64,000 nucleotides of DNA from an uncultured Paracoccaceae bacterium (GTDB lineage: Bacteria; Pseudomonadota; Alphaproteobacteria; Rhodobacterales; Rhodobacteraceae). Position 1 is the stretch's first letter. Every line of letters begins with the position of its first letter. The stretch lies in the NCBI GenBank assembly GCA_947493255.1, contig CANLQK010000006.1:124001-188000 (forward strand), in the 5' to 3' direction. The notes under the pieces are model-generated. The model had not been told where the DNA came from. It saw only the letters and a list, made by a program, of their open reading frames with translations, and did no database searches. Positions 30,337 to 39,635 of this stretch are shown piece by piece. A program made the position numbers and the translations under genes.

Positions 30337-30954
30337 ATGAAACGCACCGTTTTGGCGTGCATCGCAATCGGAACATCAAGTGCAGCTGTCGCCCAGACGC
30401 TGCCGGTAACCGCTGACGCTGTATTCACATTCAACGGCCAAGAAATCACGATTTCCCGTTCCGCGACTTTACCAGCTGACAGTTTTGACGTTGTAAGCCG
30501 TGCCTATTCGGACTGCCCTGCGCCATGTTTGTCCCCAATGATTGTCGCATCCGGTGTAGCCACTTTTGGTGAGCTCGACGTAATTGAATTTATGTCTGGA
30601 CCTGTCGAGGACGGTGACGGGTTACTAATCGACGCACGTCTCCCTGCAGACCGTCAGGCTGGCGGGTTTATCCCGGCATCCGTGAACATTCCTAGCGCGA
30701 CCGTCGCACCGGAAAACCCGTACCGCGACGAGATATTTTTGGCGCTTGGCGTTGAACAGTTTCAGGGAATTTTCTCCTTTGACGCTGCATTATCACTCGT
30801 CGTTTTTGACGACGGTCCCGCAACACAGGACGCACCAACCTTCATCACCGACATGGTAGACGCCGGATATCCCCCTGAAAAAATCAGCTACTACCGCGGC
30901 GGCATGCAGGTTTGGACGACACTTGGACTAACGACACAAAAGGGCGGTCAGTGA
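30337..30954 (+). CDS. Periplasmic rhodanese-like protein lacking the catalytic cysteine (copy 1), 205 aa
   Basis: A Sec signal peptide (to about residue 19, AAVAQ) precedes a Cys-x3-Cys motif (Cys60, Cys64 in DCPAPC) and a rhodanese fold (GDGLLIDARLPADRQAGGFIPASVNIP; SYYRGGMQVWTTLGL). In active relatives the loop after the central strand reads like FCNGPWCGQSP. Here the corresponding residues are FDDGPATQDAP (Asp158 in place of the persulfide Cys), so sulfur transfer by the usual mechanism is not possible. GGGGGACGAGGG precedes the ATG. It has a related copy 220 bp downstream. Role unknown; a binding or scaffold function is possible. Confidence 0.85.
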   Translation: MKRTVLACIAIGTSSAAVAQTLPVTADAVFTFNGQEITISRSATLPADSFDVVSRAYSDCPAPCLSPMIVASGVATFGELDVIEFMSGPVEDGDGLLIDARLPADRQAGGFIPASVNIPSATVAPENPYRDEIFLALGVEQFQGIFSFDAALSLVVFDDGPATQDAPTFITDMVDAGYPPEKISYYRGGMQVWTTLGLTTQKGGQ

Positions 30955-31028
30955 ACGCCGAGCTCGATCAAGGCGAGCTATCAGAATTCGGAGCCGATTA
31001 GGGCTCACACGATCTTGGCAGGGCGGGG

Positions 31029-31056
31029 GAGCGAGCCTGAGGCTCGTTCTTCTGTT
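31029..31056 (+). terminator. Probable terminator between the two rhodanese-like genes
   Basis: GAGCGAGCC and GGCTCGTTC pair with a 3-nt loop (one G-U pair), followed by TTCTGTTT. It is 75 bp after copy 1, so the second copy may have its own promoter. Confidence 0.5.
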
Positions 31057-31174
31057 TACGACAGGCAAAGCCGGTGGTTGGAGTAGGGGTACGCCCGAAC
31101 CACTGGGAAAAACAAAAAGGGCGTGCCCCACGAATACAGAGGCCGAGAGGTCCAGAAATGAAAGGGCAGATAAC

Positions 31175-31810
31175 ATGATCAGAACAATCGCAACTGCGAC
31201 TTGCATTCTGGCCGCTGGCACGATGGCGCAAGCCCAAGATGTTCGCATTACTACGTTCAAGTCAGAAAGCACGTTTTCACTCAACGGGATCACGTTCACT
31301 GTAACCCGTGATCAAAACACGAATGCCGTGTTACAGGGAGAATTCACACGCACTTCACGCGCTTGCCCACCACATTGTTTGCAACCCATTTCCTTGGGTT
31401 CAGGTGTAGAGACATTCGGCGAGTTAGAAGTGATGTCTTACCTAGAAACAAGTGTATCTGACGGCATCGGTTTGCTTGTCGACGCAAGGTCGCCGCAAGA
31501 GTTTGCTATCAGCGCGATCCCGGGCTCTGTGAATGTGCCATTCATAACGCTCGCCGCAGAAAACAGGTTCAGGCCTGACATTTTGCGGGCATTGGGGGCT
31601 GTTGATGTTGCTGGTGGCGCCATGGATTTCTCTGGTGCGATGGATCTTGCTGTCTATAGCGGTGGCGTTTGGTCCAATGACGCGCCAATGGCTATTCAAA
31701 ATCTGATCGAAGCGGGTTATCCCGCTGAAAAAATTCACTATTACAGGGGTGGCATGCAGGCGTGGACACACGTTGGCCTCTCCACCATCTCTTCCGCTAA
31801 CCCCGGCTAA
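31175..31810 (+). CDS. Periplasmic rhodanese-like protein lacking the catalytic cysteine (copy 2), 211 aa
   Basis: Clear paralogue of the preceding gene: signal peptide (ILAAGTMAQA), the Cys-x3-Cys motif (ACPPHC, Cys64/Cys68), the shared ASGVATFGEL/GSGVETFGEL segment, the rhodanese core (GIGLLVDARSPQEF; IPGSVNVPF) and HYYRGGMQAWTHVGL. The active-site loop reads YSGGVWSNDAP, with Ser162 in place of the catalytic Cys. Both copies therefore lost it by different substitutions, while the Cys-x3-Cys pair is kept. It stands 20 bp before a LysM gene, and the two are probably cotranscribed. Confidence 0.86.
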   Translation: MIRTIATATCILAAGTMAQAQDVRITTFKSESTFSLNGITFTVTRDQNTNAVLQGEFTRTSRACPPHCLQPISLGSGVETFGELEVMSYLETSVSDGIGLLVDARSPQEFAISAIPGSVNVPFITLAAENRFRPDILRALGAVDVAGGAMDFSGAMDLAVYSGGVWSNDAPMAIQNLIEAGYPAEKIHYYRGGMQAWTHVGLSTISSANPG

Positions 31811-31830
31811 TCCCCCACGAGGTCCAGTTT

Positions 31831-32727
31831 ATGATCCGCACCGTTGTTGTTCTTTTTGCCTTTGCCGTTGTGCTATGTGGGCTAATTGTTTTTGGCCCTT
31901 TCGGCGATGATGAAGACGTCGCAAACCAAGACCGATTAGGCACACCTTTAGAAGCTGATGTCGAAGTTACACGCGCTGCGGTTACACCTGAAACAGACAT
32001 TGCCGCGATTGCCCAAGCCGCCGTTTCGGTAACCGAGGCCGCTGCCGCGCCTCAACAGGCTGTTGTCGAGGCACCTCAGCGGGTCGATGTAGCCCGCCCA
32101 AACACCGATAATACCCGACTGTCAGACATGACAAACAACGTCTTGGCGGAACTTGGGTTTGCCGGCGTCGAACACGTGACGACAAATTCCGAAGTCCAAC
32201 GTGAATCTACATCGCAAATACTTGCAGGAATTGAAGCTGCAACAGGCCAAAGTTCAATTCTTCAAGAAAGCGAAACACTAGAAGCGATTGTCATTGCAGC
32301 GCTGCGCGCCGGCGAAAGTGACGAAGCGATCGATCAGATCGTCAATAACGCAGCGGCCGCTGGGTCGGTTGCGGTTCCTGAGATTCTGGTGACGTCTGAT
32401 GGCCGTGTAGACACCCATGTATTGCTCAACAACATTGTGACCCAAGCCCAGATCGCGGCAGGCGGGGCTGCACCAGCCGTTCCAGAACTCTCCCCAGAAG
32501 ATGTACAAGGTCTGGAAGTTCGGGTCGTGCAACAAGCCACGACAGATGTGCAGGCGCGTTTCTATACGGTCCAAAGCGGCGACAGCCTTGGCGCAATCTC
32601 GATCAAGTTCTTTGGGTCGACTGAGCACTTCAACGCAATCTTCGAGGCAAATCGTGGGCTCCTATCGAGCCCTGACCGTATTCGTATTGGTCAGCGTTTG
32701 GTTATTCCTGAACTAGATAACGTCTAG
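31831..32727 (+). CDS. LysM domain-containing membrane-anchored protein, 298 aa
   Basis: An N-terminal hydrophobic segment (VVVLFAFAVVLCGLIVFG) anchors or exports the protein. Residues about 35-235 are low-complexity, Ala/Val/Thr/Glu-rich linker with a few helical parts (ILAGIEAATGQ; ETLEAIVIAALRAGES). A LysM domain ends the protein (about 243-295: FYTVQSGDSLGAISIKFFGS; NPxxI-like SPDRIRIGQRLVIP), expected to bind peptidoglycan in the periplasm. Its TAG overlaps the stop of zapE on the other strand within the palindrome CTAG. Confidence 0.87.
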   Translation: MIRTVVVLFAFAVVLCGLIVFGPFGDDEDVANQDRLGTPLEADVEVTRAAVTPETDIAAIAQAAVSVTEAAAAPQQAVVEAPQRVDVARPNTDNTRLSDMTNNVLAELGFAGVEHVTTNSEVQRESTSQILAGIEAATGQSSILQESETLEAIVIAALRAGESDEAIDQIVNNAAAAGSVAVPEILVTSDGRVDTHVLLNNIVTQAQIAAGGAAPAVPELSPEDVQGLEVRVVQQATTDVQARFYTVQSGDSLGAISIKFFGSTEHFNAIFEANRGLLSSPDRIRIGQRLVIPELDNV

Positions 32728-33797
32728 GCGCGACCCCAGTCTTCGCCCTGCATTTCACGAAGGCGGCTTGCGGTACGTTCAAACTCAAACACGCCTTCGC
32801 CCTCGAGATACAGCATCTCTGGCGCAGACGCCGCAGTGGCAATTAGTCGAACTTGAGCTTCATACAAGGTGTCCACCAAAGTGACGAAACGTTTGGCTTC
32901 GTTAAAGTTTGAACGACTGAGTTGCGGGATATCTTCTAATACCAAAACCCGCACGACCTCGGCGATTGCGAGGTAGTCAGCTGCACCCAGCGGCAAGCCG
33001 CAGAGGTCATGAAATTTCGCACGAGCCACACCGTTTGAAAACGCAGGCAACACAACGTCACGGCCCTTGACCCGCACCGTAAGCGGATCGTTCGCATTGC
33101 CCGTCAGCTCTGCCCAGACGGCGTCGATTTTTGCTCGCGCTTCGGCATCATTCGGCGAGAAGTAAACAGGCGAACCACTAAGGAATGTTTGGCGGTAGTC
33201 AGTTTCACTGGCCAGTTCGTGAACATCCATCCGGTCTTTGAGCTGATCAATAAACGGGAGGAACAGCTGTCGGTTCAGCCCGTCCTTGTACAGATCATCA
33301 GGCACACGGTTTGACGTCGTAACAACGACTACTCCGGCAGAAAACAATGCTTCGAAAAGACGGCCAACGATCATCGCATCCGTAATGTCAGAGATCTGCA
33401 TTTCATCAAACGCCAAAAACCGCACGCGGCTCGCCAAATCTGCAGCAACCGGAGCGATTGCATCATCAACACCTTTGGCGCGGGCGTCGGCTATAGTGGC
33501 ATGGACCCACTGCATGAAAGCGTGAAAATGGCTTCGTTGTTTGGGGACCTCTATCTGGTCATAAAGCAGATCCATCAACATTGATTTGCCCCGACCAACG
33601 CCGCCCCAAAGGTACAAACCTTTTGGCCCGACGACCGGTGCTGCCTTTCGGAAAAGCCCACGTTTAGGAGCGGGCGGAACGGCGAGTACAGCTTTTCGGA
33701 CCTGCTCAAGCGCTGGCAAGGCCTGTCGTTGGATCGGATCATCCTGCAGCGTTCCCGCTGCAATACGCCCATCATATTCATCTTGTATCGTTGCCAT
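32724..33797 (-). CDS. zapE: Cell division protein ZapE (AFG1-like ATPase), 357 aa
   Basis: Cytosolic P-loop ATPase of the AFG1 family that affects FtsZ rings. Walker A is WGGVGRGKS (residues 64-72), followed by MLMDLLYD; Walker B is VRFLAFDEMQISD, and the sensor region contains VVTTSNRVPDDLYKDGLNRQLFLPFI, all diagnostic of ZapE. GGGGGAATG places the start at 33797. It is divergent from the MFS gene. Confidence 0.95.
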   Translation of the reverse strand: MATIQDEYDGRIAAGTLQDDPIQRQALPALEQVRKAVLAVPPAPKRGLFRKAAPVVGPKGLYLWGGVGRGKSMLMDLLYDQIEVPKQRSHFHAFMQWVHATIADARAKGVDDAIAPVAADLASRVRFLAFDEMQISDITDAMIVGRLFEALFSAGVVVVTTSNRVPDDLYKDGLNRQLFLPFIDQLKDRMDVHELASETDYRQTFLSGSPVYFSPNDAEARAKIDAVWAELTGNANDPLTVRVKGRDVVLPAFSNGVARAKFHDLCGLPLGAADYLAIAEVVRVLVLEDIPQLSRSNFNEAKRFVTLVDTLYEAQVRLIATAASAPEMLYLEGEGVFEFERTASRLREMQGEDWGRA

Positions 33798-33925
33798 TCC
33801 CCCGCATAACGTCGTTCCGGTTCGGCGACAATTCCAGAATCGAGCCCTATGAGGTCAATGTCGGTGATTGTTACCATCACAATTTGACGTTTGACCGCGC
33901 AATCTGTTCCCGACAATGTTTGCGG

Positions 33926-35167
33926 ATGAAACATGATCAACGCCTCGTCACTCCCGTGCTTGTCGCGGGGTGTATTATCATCATGGTCAGCTTTGCTGTC
34001 CGCGCGTCGTTTGGGGTGTTCCAGATCCCTGTGGCCGAGGAATTTGGCTGGGCCCGCGCTGAATTTTCCCTTGCGATCGCGTTGCAAAACCTTGCTTGGG
34101 GGATCGGGCAACCGATCTTCGGGGCGCTTGCCGAACGGTTATCAGACAGAAAGGCAATCATCCTCGGGGCAATTATTTATGCTGCGGGTTTGGTTCTAAC
34201 GTCTAATTCCATTTCTCCGATCGGGCACCAAGCCTACGCGTGGTTAGTCGGATTTGGCATCGCCGGAACGGGATTTGGTGTCATTTTAGCCGTCGTTGGG
34301 CGGGCTGCGTCTGATGAACACCGGTCCATGGCGCTGGCCATTGCGACCGCCGCTGGATCCGCTGGCCAGGTCTTTGGCGCGCCGTTGGCCGAGTTTTTGC
34401 TGACGATGATGTCATGGCAATCGGTGTTTTTGGTCTTTGCCGGCCTCGTGCTGGCGTCACTAGCGACCTTGCCAATGATGAAGGCGCCCAATGTAGCGTC
34501 CAAGGCCGAATTGGAAGAATCAATTGGTCAGGTCATCACACGCGCGTTCAAAGACCCCTCATACACGCTCATCTTTCTCGGCTTCTTTTCGTGTGGGTAC
34601 CAACTGGCATTTATCACTGCACACTTTCCAGCGATGATTACAGAAATGTGCGGGCCAATTTTACCCGGCGGGGCATTGCACAACATCGGTATCACGACGA
34701 CATCCGCACTTGGGGCGATTGCAATTTCGCTAATCGGTTTGGCCAATATCGCAGGGACGTTGTTGGCTGGCTGGGCCGGAAAACGGTACTCTAAGAAGTA
34801 TTTGTTGGCAGGTATCTACACGGGCCGCACAATTGCTGCAGCGTTGTTCATTGCATTCCCTATCACCCCCATGACAGTGATCATTTTCTCGGTCGTTATG
34901 GGATCTTTGTGGTTGGCGACAGTCCCTTTGACCAGCGGTCTGGTCGCGCATATTTACGGTTTACGGTATATGGGCACACTATATGGGATCGTCTTTTTCT
35001 CGCACCAACTAGGGTCTTTCATGGGCGTCTGGTTGGGAGGTCGACTATATGATGCTTACGGATCATACACCGCAGTTTGGTGGGTTGGCGTGGCCGTTGG
35101 GGCGTTCTCGGCGATTGTGCATTTACCAATCAAAGAAGACCGATCTCCCAAAGCCGTTCCAGCCTGA
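33926..35167 (+). CDS. MFS transporter (monocarboxylate/OFA-like), 413 aa
   Basis: About twelve membrane spans. Landmarks are LVAGCIIIMVSFAVRASFGVF at the N-terminus, ALAERLSDRKAII (motif A between helices 2 and 3), the central loop LPMMKAPNVASKAELEESIG, and AGWAGKRYSKKYLLAG in the second half. The pattern suggests the oxalate/formate or monocarboxylate branch. I start it at ATG 33926; an upstream extension to 33791 would overlap zapE and is hydrophilic. It ends 2 bp before the converging hydrolase gene. Substrate unknown. Confidence 0.88.
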   Translation: MKHDQRLVTPVLVAGCIIIMVSFAVRASFGVFQIPVAEEFGWARAEFSLAIALQNLAWGIGQPIFGALAERLSDRKAIILGAIIYAAGLVLTSNSISPIGHQAYAWLVGFGIAGTGFGVILAVVGRAASDEHRSMALAIATAAGSAGQVFGAPLAEFLLTMMSWQSVFLVFAGLVLASLATLPMMKAPNVASKAELEESIGQVITRAFKDPSYTLIFLGFFSCGYQLAFITAHFPAMITEMCGPILPGGALHNIGITTTSALGAIAISLIGLANIAGTLLAGWAGKRYSKKYLLAGIYTGRTIAAALFIAFPITPMTVIIFSVVMGSLWLATVPLTSGLVAHIYGLRYMGTLYGIVFFSHQLGSFMGVWLGGRLYDAYGSYTAVWWVGVAVGAFSAIVHLPIKEDRSPKAVPA

Positions 35168-35169
35168 AC

Positions 35170-36093
35170 TTAGTTTTCGACCAAGATATCGCGTAAAACT
35201 ACGGTTACTTGCTTGGAATGGGTGTATGGGATCGCATGGTCGGCCCCATTAATCACTTCTTGTCGCACAGAACGATTCCATTGGGACAGCGCCCCAAGCG
35301 AACGAAGCGGAATTACCTCGTCTTTTTCGGCCCAGATCCCGACCACTGGAATGTCCGCCCGACCAATGGAACGATGTTCCTCTTCGAGCTGTCTTGACAG
35401 CAAATGACGGCGGCTGGACAACATGGACCGCAAGAATCCTTTGCCTTCGTATTCTGCCAATTGCAGTTCTGTGATCCCTTTGATGTCAAACGCCCGCCCC
35501 AGCTGCTTTCGGATATGACGGCGGTCTTTGCGGGCTAGAACGACATGAAAAAGCCAGTCGCCAATGAAAGGGACATTGCAGCTGAAGTCGGTCAGCCTGT
35601 CATTTCGGATGGCCATTCCAGCACCGGCCAACAAGATAACGCGGTGTACGCGATCTGGGTGTGCAGCAGCAAATGCAGAAACGATAGCGCCACCCATGGA
35701 GTACCCCATGAGCGTTACACCATCTTGGATGTCTTGATGGTCTAACAGGTCGTTTAACTGTCTGTTAAAAAACGCGGCAGATTGAGGGGCCCGTGGAGCA
35801 TCAGAAAAACCACGCCCGTAGAGGTCGTAAATCAGAACACGAAAGCCCATTTTTCCCAACCCTTCAGCCAGTGCATACCAAACGGGACTTGGCGTACTCA
35901 GTCCATGGACACAGACAATGATCGGTCCGCGAGTTGCGCCCAACCATTGGTAGTGGGTCACTCCCTGACTGAGCTTAGCGAACCGGCCAGGCGCTTGGGC
36001 ACGGAAGGCATCCGAGGCGTGCCTGGAACGTTCTGCAAGCCATGGAAGCGCGGCCAATACGGCCAAAACAACCAGCGGAATGATCCATCCCAT
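35170..36093 (-). CDS. Membrane-anchored alpha/beta hydrolase, 307 aa
   Basis: An N-terminal hydrophobic helix (IIPLVVLAVLAALPWLA) precedes an alpha/beta hydrolase fold: oxyanion HG in IVCVHGLSTPSPVW, nucleophile elbow GYSMGGA, Asp in WAEKDEVIP, and His in GADHAIPY. The catalytic triad is complete; the substrate is unknown (esterase or lipase). ATG 36093 shares its A with the stop of the upstream gene (TGATG), with AGGA about eight bases before. It ends a minus-strand run with the cyclodeaminase-family and HAD genes. Confidence 0.88.
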   Translation of the reverse strand: MGWIIPLVVLAVLAALPWLAERSRHASDAFRAQAPGRFAKLSQGVTHYQWLGATRGPIIVCVHGLSTPSPVWYALAEGLGKMGFRVLIYDLYGRGFSDAPRAPQSAAFFNRQLNDLLDHQDIQDGVTLMGYSMGGAIVSAFAAAHPDRVHRVILLAGAGMAIRNDRLTDFSCNVPFIGDWLFHVVLARKDRRHIRKQLGRAFDIKGITELQLAEYEGKGFLRSMLSSRRHLLSRQLEEEHRSIGRADIPVVGIWAEKDEVIPLRSLGALSQWNRSVRQEVINGADHAIPYTHSKQVTVVLRDILVEN

Positions 36094-37010
36094 CACGAGT
36101 TCCTTTTTTTCCAATTCTCAAGAATGTAGCGGCTGGTCATCAGGTCCAGATGCGCCCCGCCACCGTTCTTGAACATTGTAATTTCATCTTGCGATTTTCG
36201 CTTGAAAGCACGTAAATCGTAATAGTCCGCAATGACGTGGTCGGGCGAAATCACACCACTGGTCAATGGAATTTTCAGTTCGCCAATGTGGTTCATTGTG
36301 GTTGAGAAACTGTCAACAAACACATTGGATTTCGCAACAGCTACGTCATCCGCCTCGCGCATGTCGGGGCGGTAAGCACCTATTAGGTCAATGTGCTGGC
36401 CAGGCTGGAACCAATCACCCTTCAAGATAGGGTCGGTGGTCATGGTGGCCGATGTAACGATATCGGCAGCCTTTACCGCCTGTTCTAAATCATGAGCGAT
36501 CGAGACGTCGGGACAGTTTTTCACAAAGGCTTCGGCACCCGCAACCGAACGGTTCCAGACTGAAAACCGAGCGTTTGGGAATGCTGCAGAATAGGCTTCT
36601 AGCAGCGTTTTCCCCACAGTTCCCGCCCCAACAATAAGAATGTTTTCGCTGTCGGGGCGTGCCAAACGACGGGCAGCCAATAGGCTGTCACCCGCAGTTT
36701 TCCATTTCGTCACGAGGTGAAAGTCTACGATGGCATCCAATTGGCCATTGGTTGCTGAAAACAAGTTTACAGCCCCGTTTACCATAGGCAGGCCTTCCGC
36801 CTTATTCTCCGGAAAAATTGTCGCGCATTTAACTGCCAAACCCATGCCTTCGATCCATGCTGACCGGTTCAACAGGGTGTTGGGGTCACCATAAAGGAAT
36901 ACATCTTCAACCTGCGCACGTGGTAGGTCATGGCCAGCGGCCAGCGCGTCTGTCAGCTCAAGCCAATCAAGCCCGATTTCACCTTCGTCAAAGGGGATCA
37001 TTTCAGTCAT
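36093..37010 (-). CDS. Ornithine cyclodeaminase/mu-crystallin family protein, 305 aa
   Basis: NAD(P)-dependent enzyme of the OCD family; members deaminate ornithine to proline or reduce cyclic imino acids such as delta1-pyrroline-2-carboxylate. Visible parts: KCATIFPENKAEGLPMVNGAVNL, FHLVTKWKTAGDSLLAARRLA (the T-A-A region near the substrate), Rossmann motif ILIVGAGTVGKTL, and IDLIGAYRPDMREAD. It overlaps the HAD gene by four bases upstream and the hydrolase gene downstream. The exact substrate is undetermined. Confidence 0.9.
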   Translation of the reverse strand: MTEMIPFDEGEIGLDWLELTDALAAGHDLPRAQVEDVFLYGDPNTLLNRSAWIEGMGLAVKCATIFPENKAEGLPMVNGAVNLFSATNGQLDAIVDFHLVTKWKTAGDSLLAARRLARPDSENILIVGAGTVGKTLLEAYSAAFPNARFSVWNRSVAGAEAFVKNCPDVSIAHDLEQAVKAADIVTSATMTTDPILKGDWFQPGQHIDLIGAYRPDMREADDVAVAKSNVFVDSFSTTMNHIGELKIPLTSGVISPDHVIADYYDLRAFKRKSQDEITMFKNGGGAHLDLMTSRYILENWKKRNS

Positions 37011-37627
37011 TGCGCGGCCTCCGCGGTTAGAAGACCCTCAGCGACCAAACGATCTGCCCAACCTTGTGCATCCGTATACAAATGTCCGTGCCACCCGCGT
37101 GCCGTTGCCGCGTTGATGTTGTCTTGTCGATCATCCGCAAACAACAACTGGTCCGGCGGAATTCCGCAATCGTCTTCGACCATTTTGTAGATGTCAGCGT
37201 CGGGTTTGATCACCCCCATGTGTCCTGAAATATAACGTTTATCGAACTCTTCAAGAAACGGATATTCGCGTAGGCCAATTTCAAAAGTTTGAATCCCGAA
37301 ATTCGACAAAGCAAAAACGGGATGACCCGCGCGGCGCAATGCCCGCAGCAGTCGAACGGAATGGTCAATCGCAGGGCACGCCATTTCGATCCAACGGTCA
37401 TGCCACATCAATATTTCATCTGCCCAATCTGGATAGGCCGTAGCCGTTTCAGCAATGACGTCGTAAAAAGTTTCGCCTCGATCTACACGATCATTCATCC
37501 CGTGTAGATCAATCGCACCGAAAAACGCACGTCTTTGGTCTTCGCCAATGGCGTTGTCGTAAAACCGTTCGGGCTGCCACTCGATCAGCACATTACCAAT
37601 GTCAAAAACTACCGCTTGGATCGCCAT
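37007..37627 (-). CDS. HAD-superfamily phosphatase, 206 aa
   Basis: Haloacid dehalogenase-like hydrolase with a helical cap (YihX or epoxide-hydrolase N-domain-like type). Motif I is VVFDIGNVLIEW (nucleophile Asp; the usual second Asp is Asn, DIGN), motif II FALSNFG, motif III Lys in GVIKPDADIY, and motif IV FADDRQDNINAA. Likely a phosphatase of a small metabolite. ATG 37627 has AGGAA suitably placed; GTG 37633 is an alternative. Its stop overlaps the next gene (ATGA-type, 37007-37010). Confidence 0.88.
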   Translation of the reverse strand: MAIQAVVFDIGNVLIEWQPERFYDNAIGEDQRRAFFGAIDLHGMNDRVDRGETFYDVIAETATAYPDWADEILMWHDRWIEMACPAIDHSVRLLRALRRAGHPVFALSNFGIQTFEIGLREYPFLEEFDKRYISGHMGVIKPDADIYKMVEDDCGIPPDQLLFADDRQDNINAATARGWHGHLYTDAQGWADRLVAEGLLTAEAAQ

Positions 37628-37659
37628 GAACACTTCCTTTTTACGGGCAAACTTTCGGG

Positions 37660-38106
37660 TTAGGCGCGCGCCGCGGCGCGCAGTTCACGTTCGAGTGCAT
37701 CTAAGAACCGCGAACGGTCCGCCTTTGAGAATGCGCGACCGCCCCCTGCCCGAAACGGGTCGGCTGCGCGAATGTCCGCCATCAAATCACGCGTTGCCAG
37801 AATGTTACCGATATTGGCTTGGGTCAACGCTTCGCCGTTATGTTTAAGAACACGGGCACCGGACTCAACACAGCGAGCCGCCAACGGAATGTCACCCGTA
37901 ATTACAACATCGCCCATCTTTGCACGGTCTGCGATCCACATATCAGCAACGTCAGGGCCATCGGGAACGATTACCGTTTCAACCAGCGGATTGGCTGACG
38001 GGCGCAAGCCGCCGTTGGAAACGATAAACATGCGTACCTTGTGCCGTGTACCGACCTTTTCGACTTCGGCCTTAACGGGGCATGCATCTGCATCAACATA
38101 GATCAT
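37660..38106 (-). CDS. YaiI/YqxD family protein (DUF188), 148 aa
   Basis: Compact cytosolic protein with a PIN-like fold, of unknown biochemical function. Signature pieces: [43 protein letters not shown], and [19 protein letters not shown] 38106 overlaps the fghA stop in ATGA with GAGG upstream, so it is translated with fghA. Confidence 0.92.
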   Translation of the reverse strand: MIYVDADACPVKAEVEKVGTRHKVRMFIVSNGGLRPSANPLVETVIVPDGPDVADMWIADRAKMGDVVITGDIPLAARCVESGARVLKHNGEALTQANIGNILATRDLMADIRAADPFRAGGGRAFSKADRSRFLDALERELRAAARA

Positions 38107-38930
38107 CGCCACAACGCCTCGGCGTGGAAATTCACATGGTCTTCCATAAACGTCGCGATGAAGAAGTAGCTATGATCATACCCTTTTTGGAGGCGCAATT
38201 CGCCGTCTTGTTTGGCGGCCACCATTGCCGCTGCAAACGCTTCGGTGCCCAGCAGGTCCCAAAATTGGTCATGTGTTCCGGTGTCGATCAACATTGGCCC
38301 GTCGAACCCTTCGCTTCCCATCAGAACCGTCGCATCATGTGGTCCCCAATTGGCTTCATCACCCCAATAGGCCGCAAATTGTTTGCGACCCCAGTCGCTG
38401 ACTGTCGGATTACAAATAGGGGCAAACGCAGACACTGACCGGAACCGACCGGGCAACGCCATTGCCATCGTCAACGCGCCGTGCCCACCCATTGAATGCC
38501 CTGTGATGGACTGACGATCCATGTCCAACGGAAATGTTTCCCCAATCAAAGCAGGCAACTCTTCTGCCACATATGTCCACATTCTGAAATGATCTGACCA
38601 CGGCGCCTGCGTCGCATCGATGTAAAAGCCAGCGCCTTGACCAAGGTCGTAGGCCTCGTCGTTTGGAACATCGTTCCCCCGTGGAGACGTGTCAGGAAAA
38701 CACAACGCGATGCCCTGTTCTGCAGCCCATGCCTGTGCGCATGCTTTGGTCATTGCGTTTTCATGAGTACAAGTCAGCCCGGACAAAAACCACAAAAGCG
38801 GAACAGGGCCATCTTTTGCTTCGGCAGGCAGGAATAGCGCGAACGTCATGTCCGTTCCGGTCGCGGTTGAACGATGTTTGTAGACGCCTTGCACGCCGCC
38901 AAAACAGGTATTTTCGGACTGAGTTTCCAT
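38103..38930 (-). CDS. fghA: S-formylglutathione hydrolase, 275 aa
   Basis: Hydrolyses S-formylglutathione to formate and glutathione, the second step of glutathione-dependent formaldehyde oxidation. It has the esterase D fold: [20 protein letters not shown], nucleophile [11 protein letters not shown], Asp in [10 protein letters not shown], and His in [12 protein letters not shown]. The partner dehydrogenase lies 2.7 kb to the right on the same strand, with three genes of other function and a TetR gene between them. It overlaps the nitroreductase stop by one base; ATG 38930 has GGAAG upstream. Confidence 0.95.
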   Translation of the reverse strand: METQSENTCFGGVQGVYKHRSTATGTDMTFALFLPAEAKDGPVPLLWFLSGLTCTHENAMTKACAQAWAAEQGIALCFPDTSPRGNDVPNDEAYDLGQGAGFYIDATQAPWSDHFRMWTYVAEELPALIGETFPLDMDRQSITGHSMGGHGALTMAMALPGRFRSVSAFAPICNPTVSDWGRKQFAAYWGDEANWGPHDATVLMGSEGFDGPMLIDTGTHDQFWDLLGTEAFAAAMVAAKQDGELRLQKGYDHSYFFIATFMEDHVNFHAEALWR

Positions 38931-39628
38931 CAACTGCTTCCTTCATATGTCGTCAGGATTTCATCCAGCGGCTTCTTCTCCTTTGCGATCGCGGGTACCG
39001 TCGCGCTGTCTGCAGGGTGCCCAACGGCCAAGATCATGATCGGCTTTTCGTTTTCGGGACGATCACAAAGCTCGTTCAGAAACTTCATCGGGTTCGGCGT
39101 GTGCGTCAGGCAGGACAGGCCAGCCGTATGGAGCGCTGTTATCAACATGCCCGTCGCAATGCCCACGCTTTCAGGTACATAATAATGCTTCACACGTTCG
39201 CCATCGCGCGTTCCCCAACGCTGTGCAAAAATGACAATTAGCCAAGGAGCAATATCCAAATGCGGTTTTGAAGCGTCTGTACCGATTGGTTCCAATGCCT
39301 TCAGCCAAGCATCGCCGCCCCCACCGCCATAGAACTTCTGCTCTTCCTCTTCCGCAGCGGCACGAATACGCGCTTTCATTGCCGGATCGTTAATCGCAAC
39401 GAAATGCCACGGCTGCTGGTTTGCCCCGCTTGGGGCGGTTCCGGCGGCGCGGACACATGCTTCGATTACCGACTTAGGTACTGGCCGATCAATATAATCA
39501 CGGATGGAATGGCGCGTTTTGACATGATCGTAGAACCGATCAGCCTCTGCCTGCATCTGTGCATCGTCAAAGTCCGCGCGGTCTGGAAGCGGCAGCGCCT
39601 GATAGGTTGGTGGGGTCTGGTCTGTCAT
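38930..39628 (-). CDS. Nitroreductase-family flavoprotein, 232 aa
   Basis: FMN-dependent NAD(P)H oxidoreductase of the nitroreductase fold. RHSIRDYIDRPVP is the FMN phosphate-binding N-terminus, APSGANQQPWHFV the second FMN contact, and GIATGMLITALHTAGLSCLTHTP the C-terminal half. It could reduce nitro compounds, quinones or act in dehalogenation; substrate unknown. AGGA lies six bases upstream of ATG 39628. It sits 7 bp after the AEC gene on the same strand, so the two are likely cotranscribed. Confidence 0.9.
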   Translation of the reverse strand: MTDQTPPTYQALPLPDRADFDDAQMQAEADRFYDHVKTRHSIRDYIDRPVPKSVIEACVRAAGTAPSGANQQPWHFVAINDPAMKARIRAAAEEEEQKFYGGGGGDAWLKALEPIGTDASKPHLDIAPWLIVIFAQRWGTRDGERVKHYYVPESVGIATGMLITALHTAGLSCLTHTPNPMKFLNELCDRPENEKPIMILAVGHPADSATVPAIAKEKKPLDEILTTYEGSS

Positions 39629-39635
39629 GGTCGTC

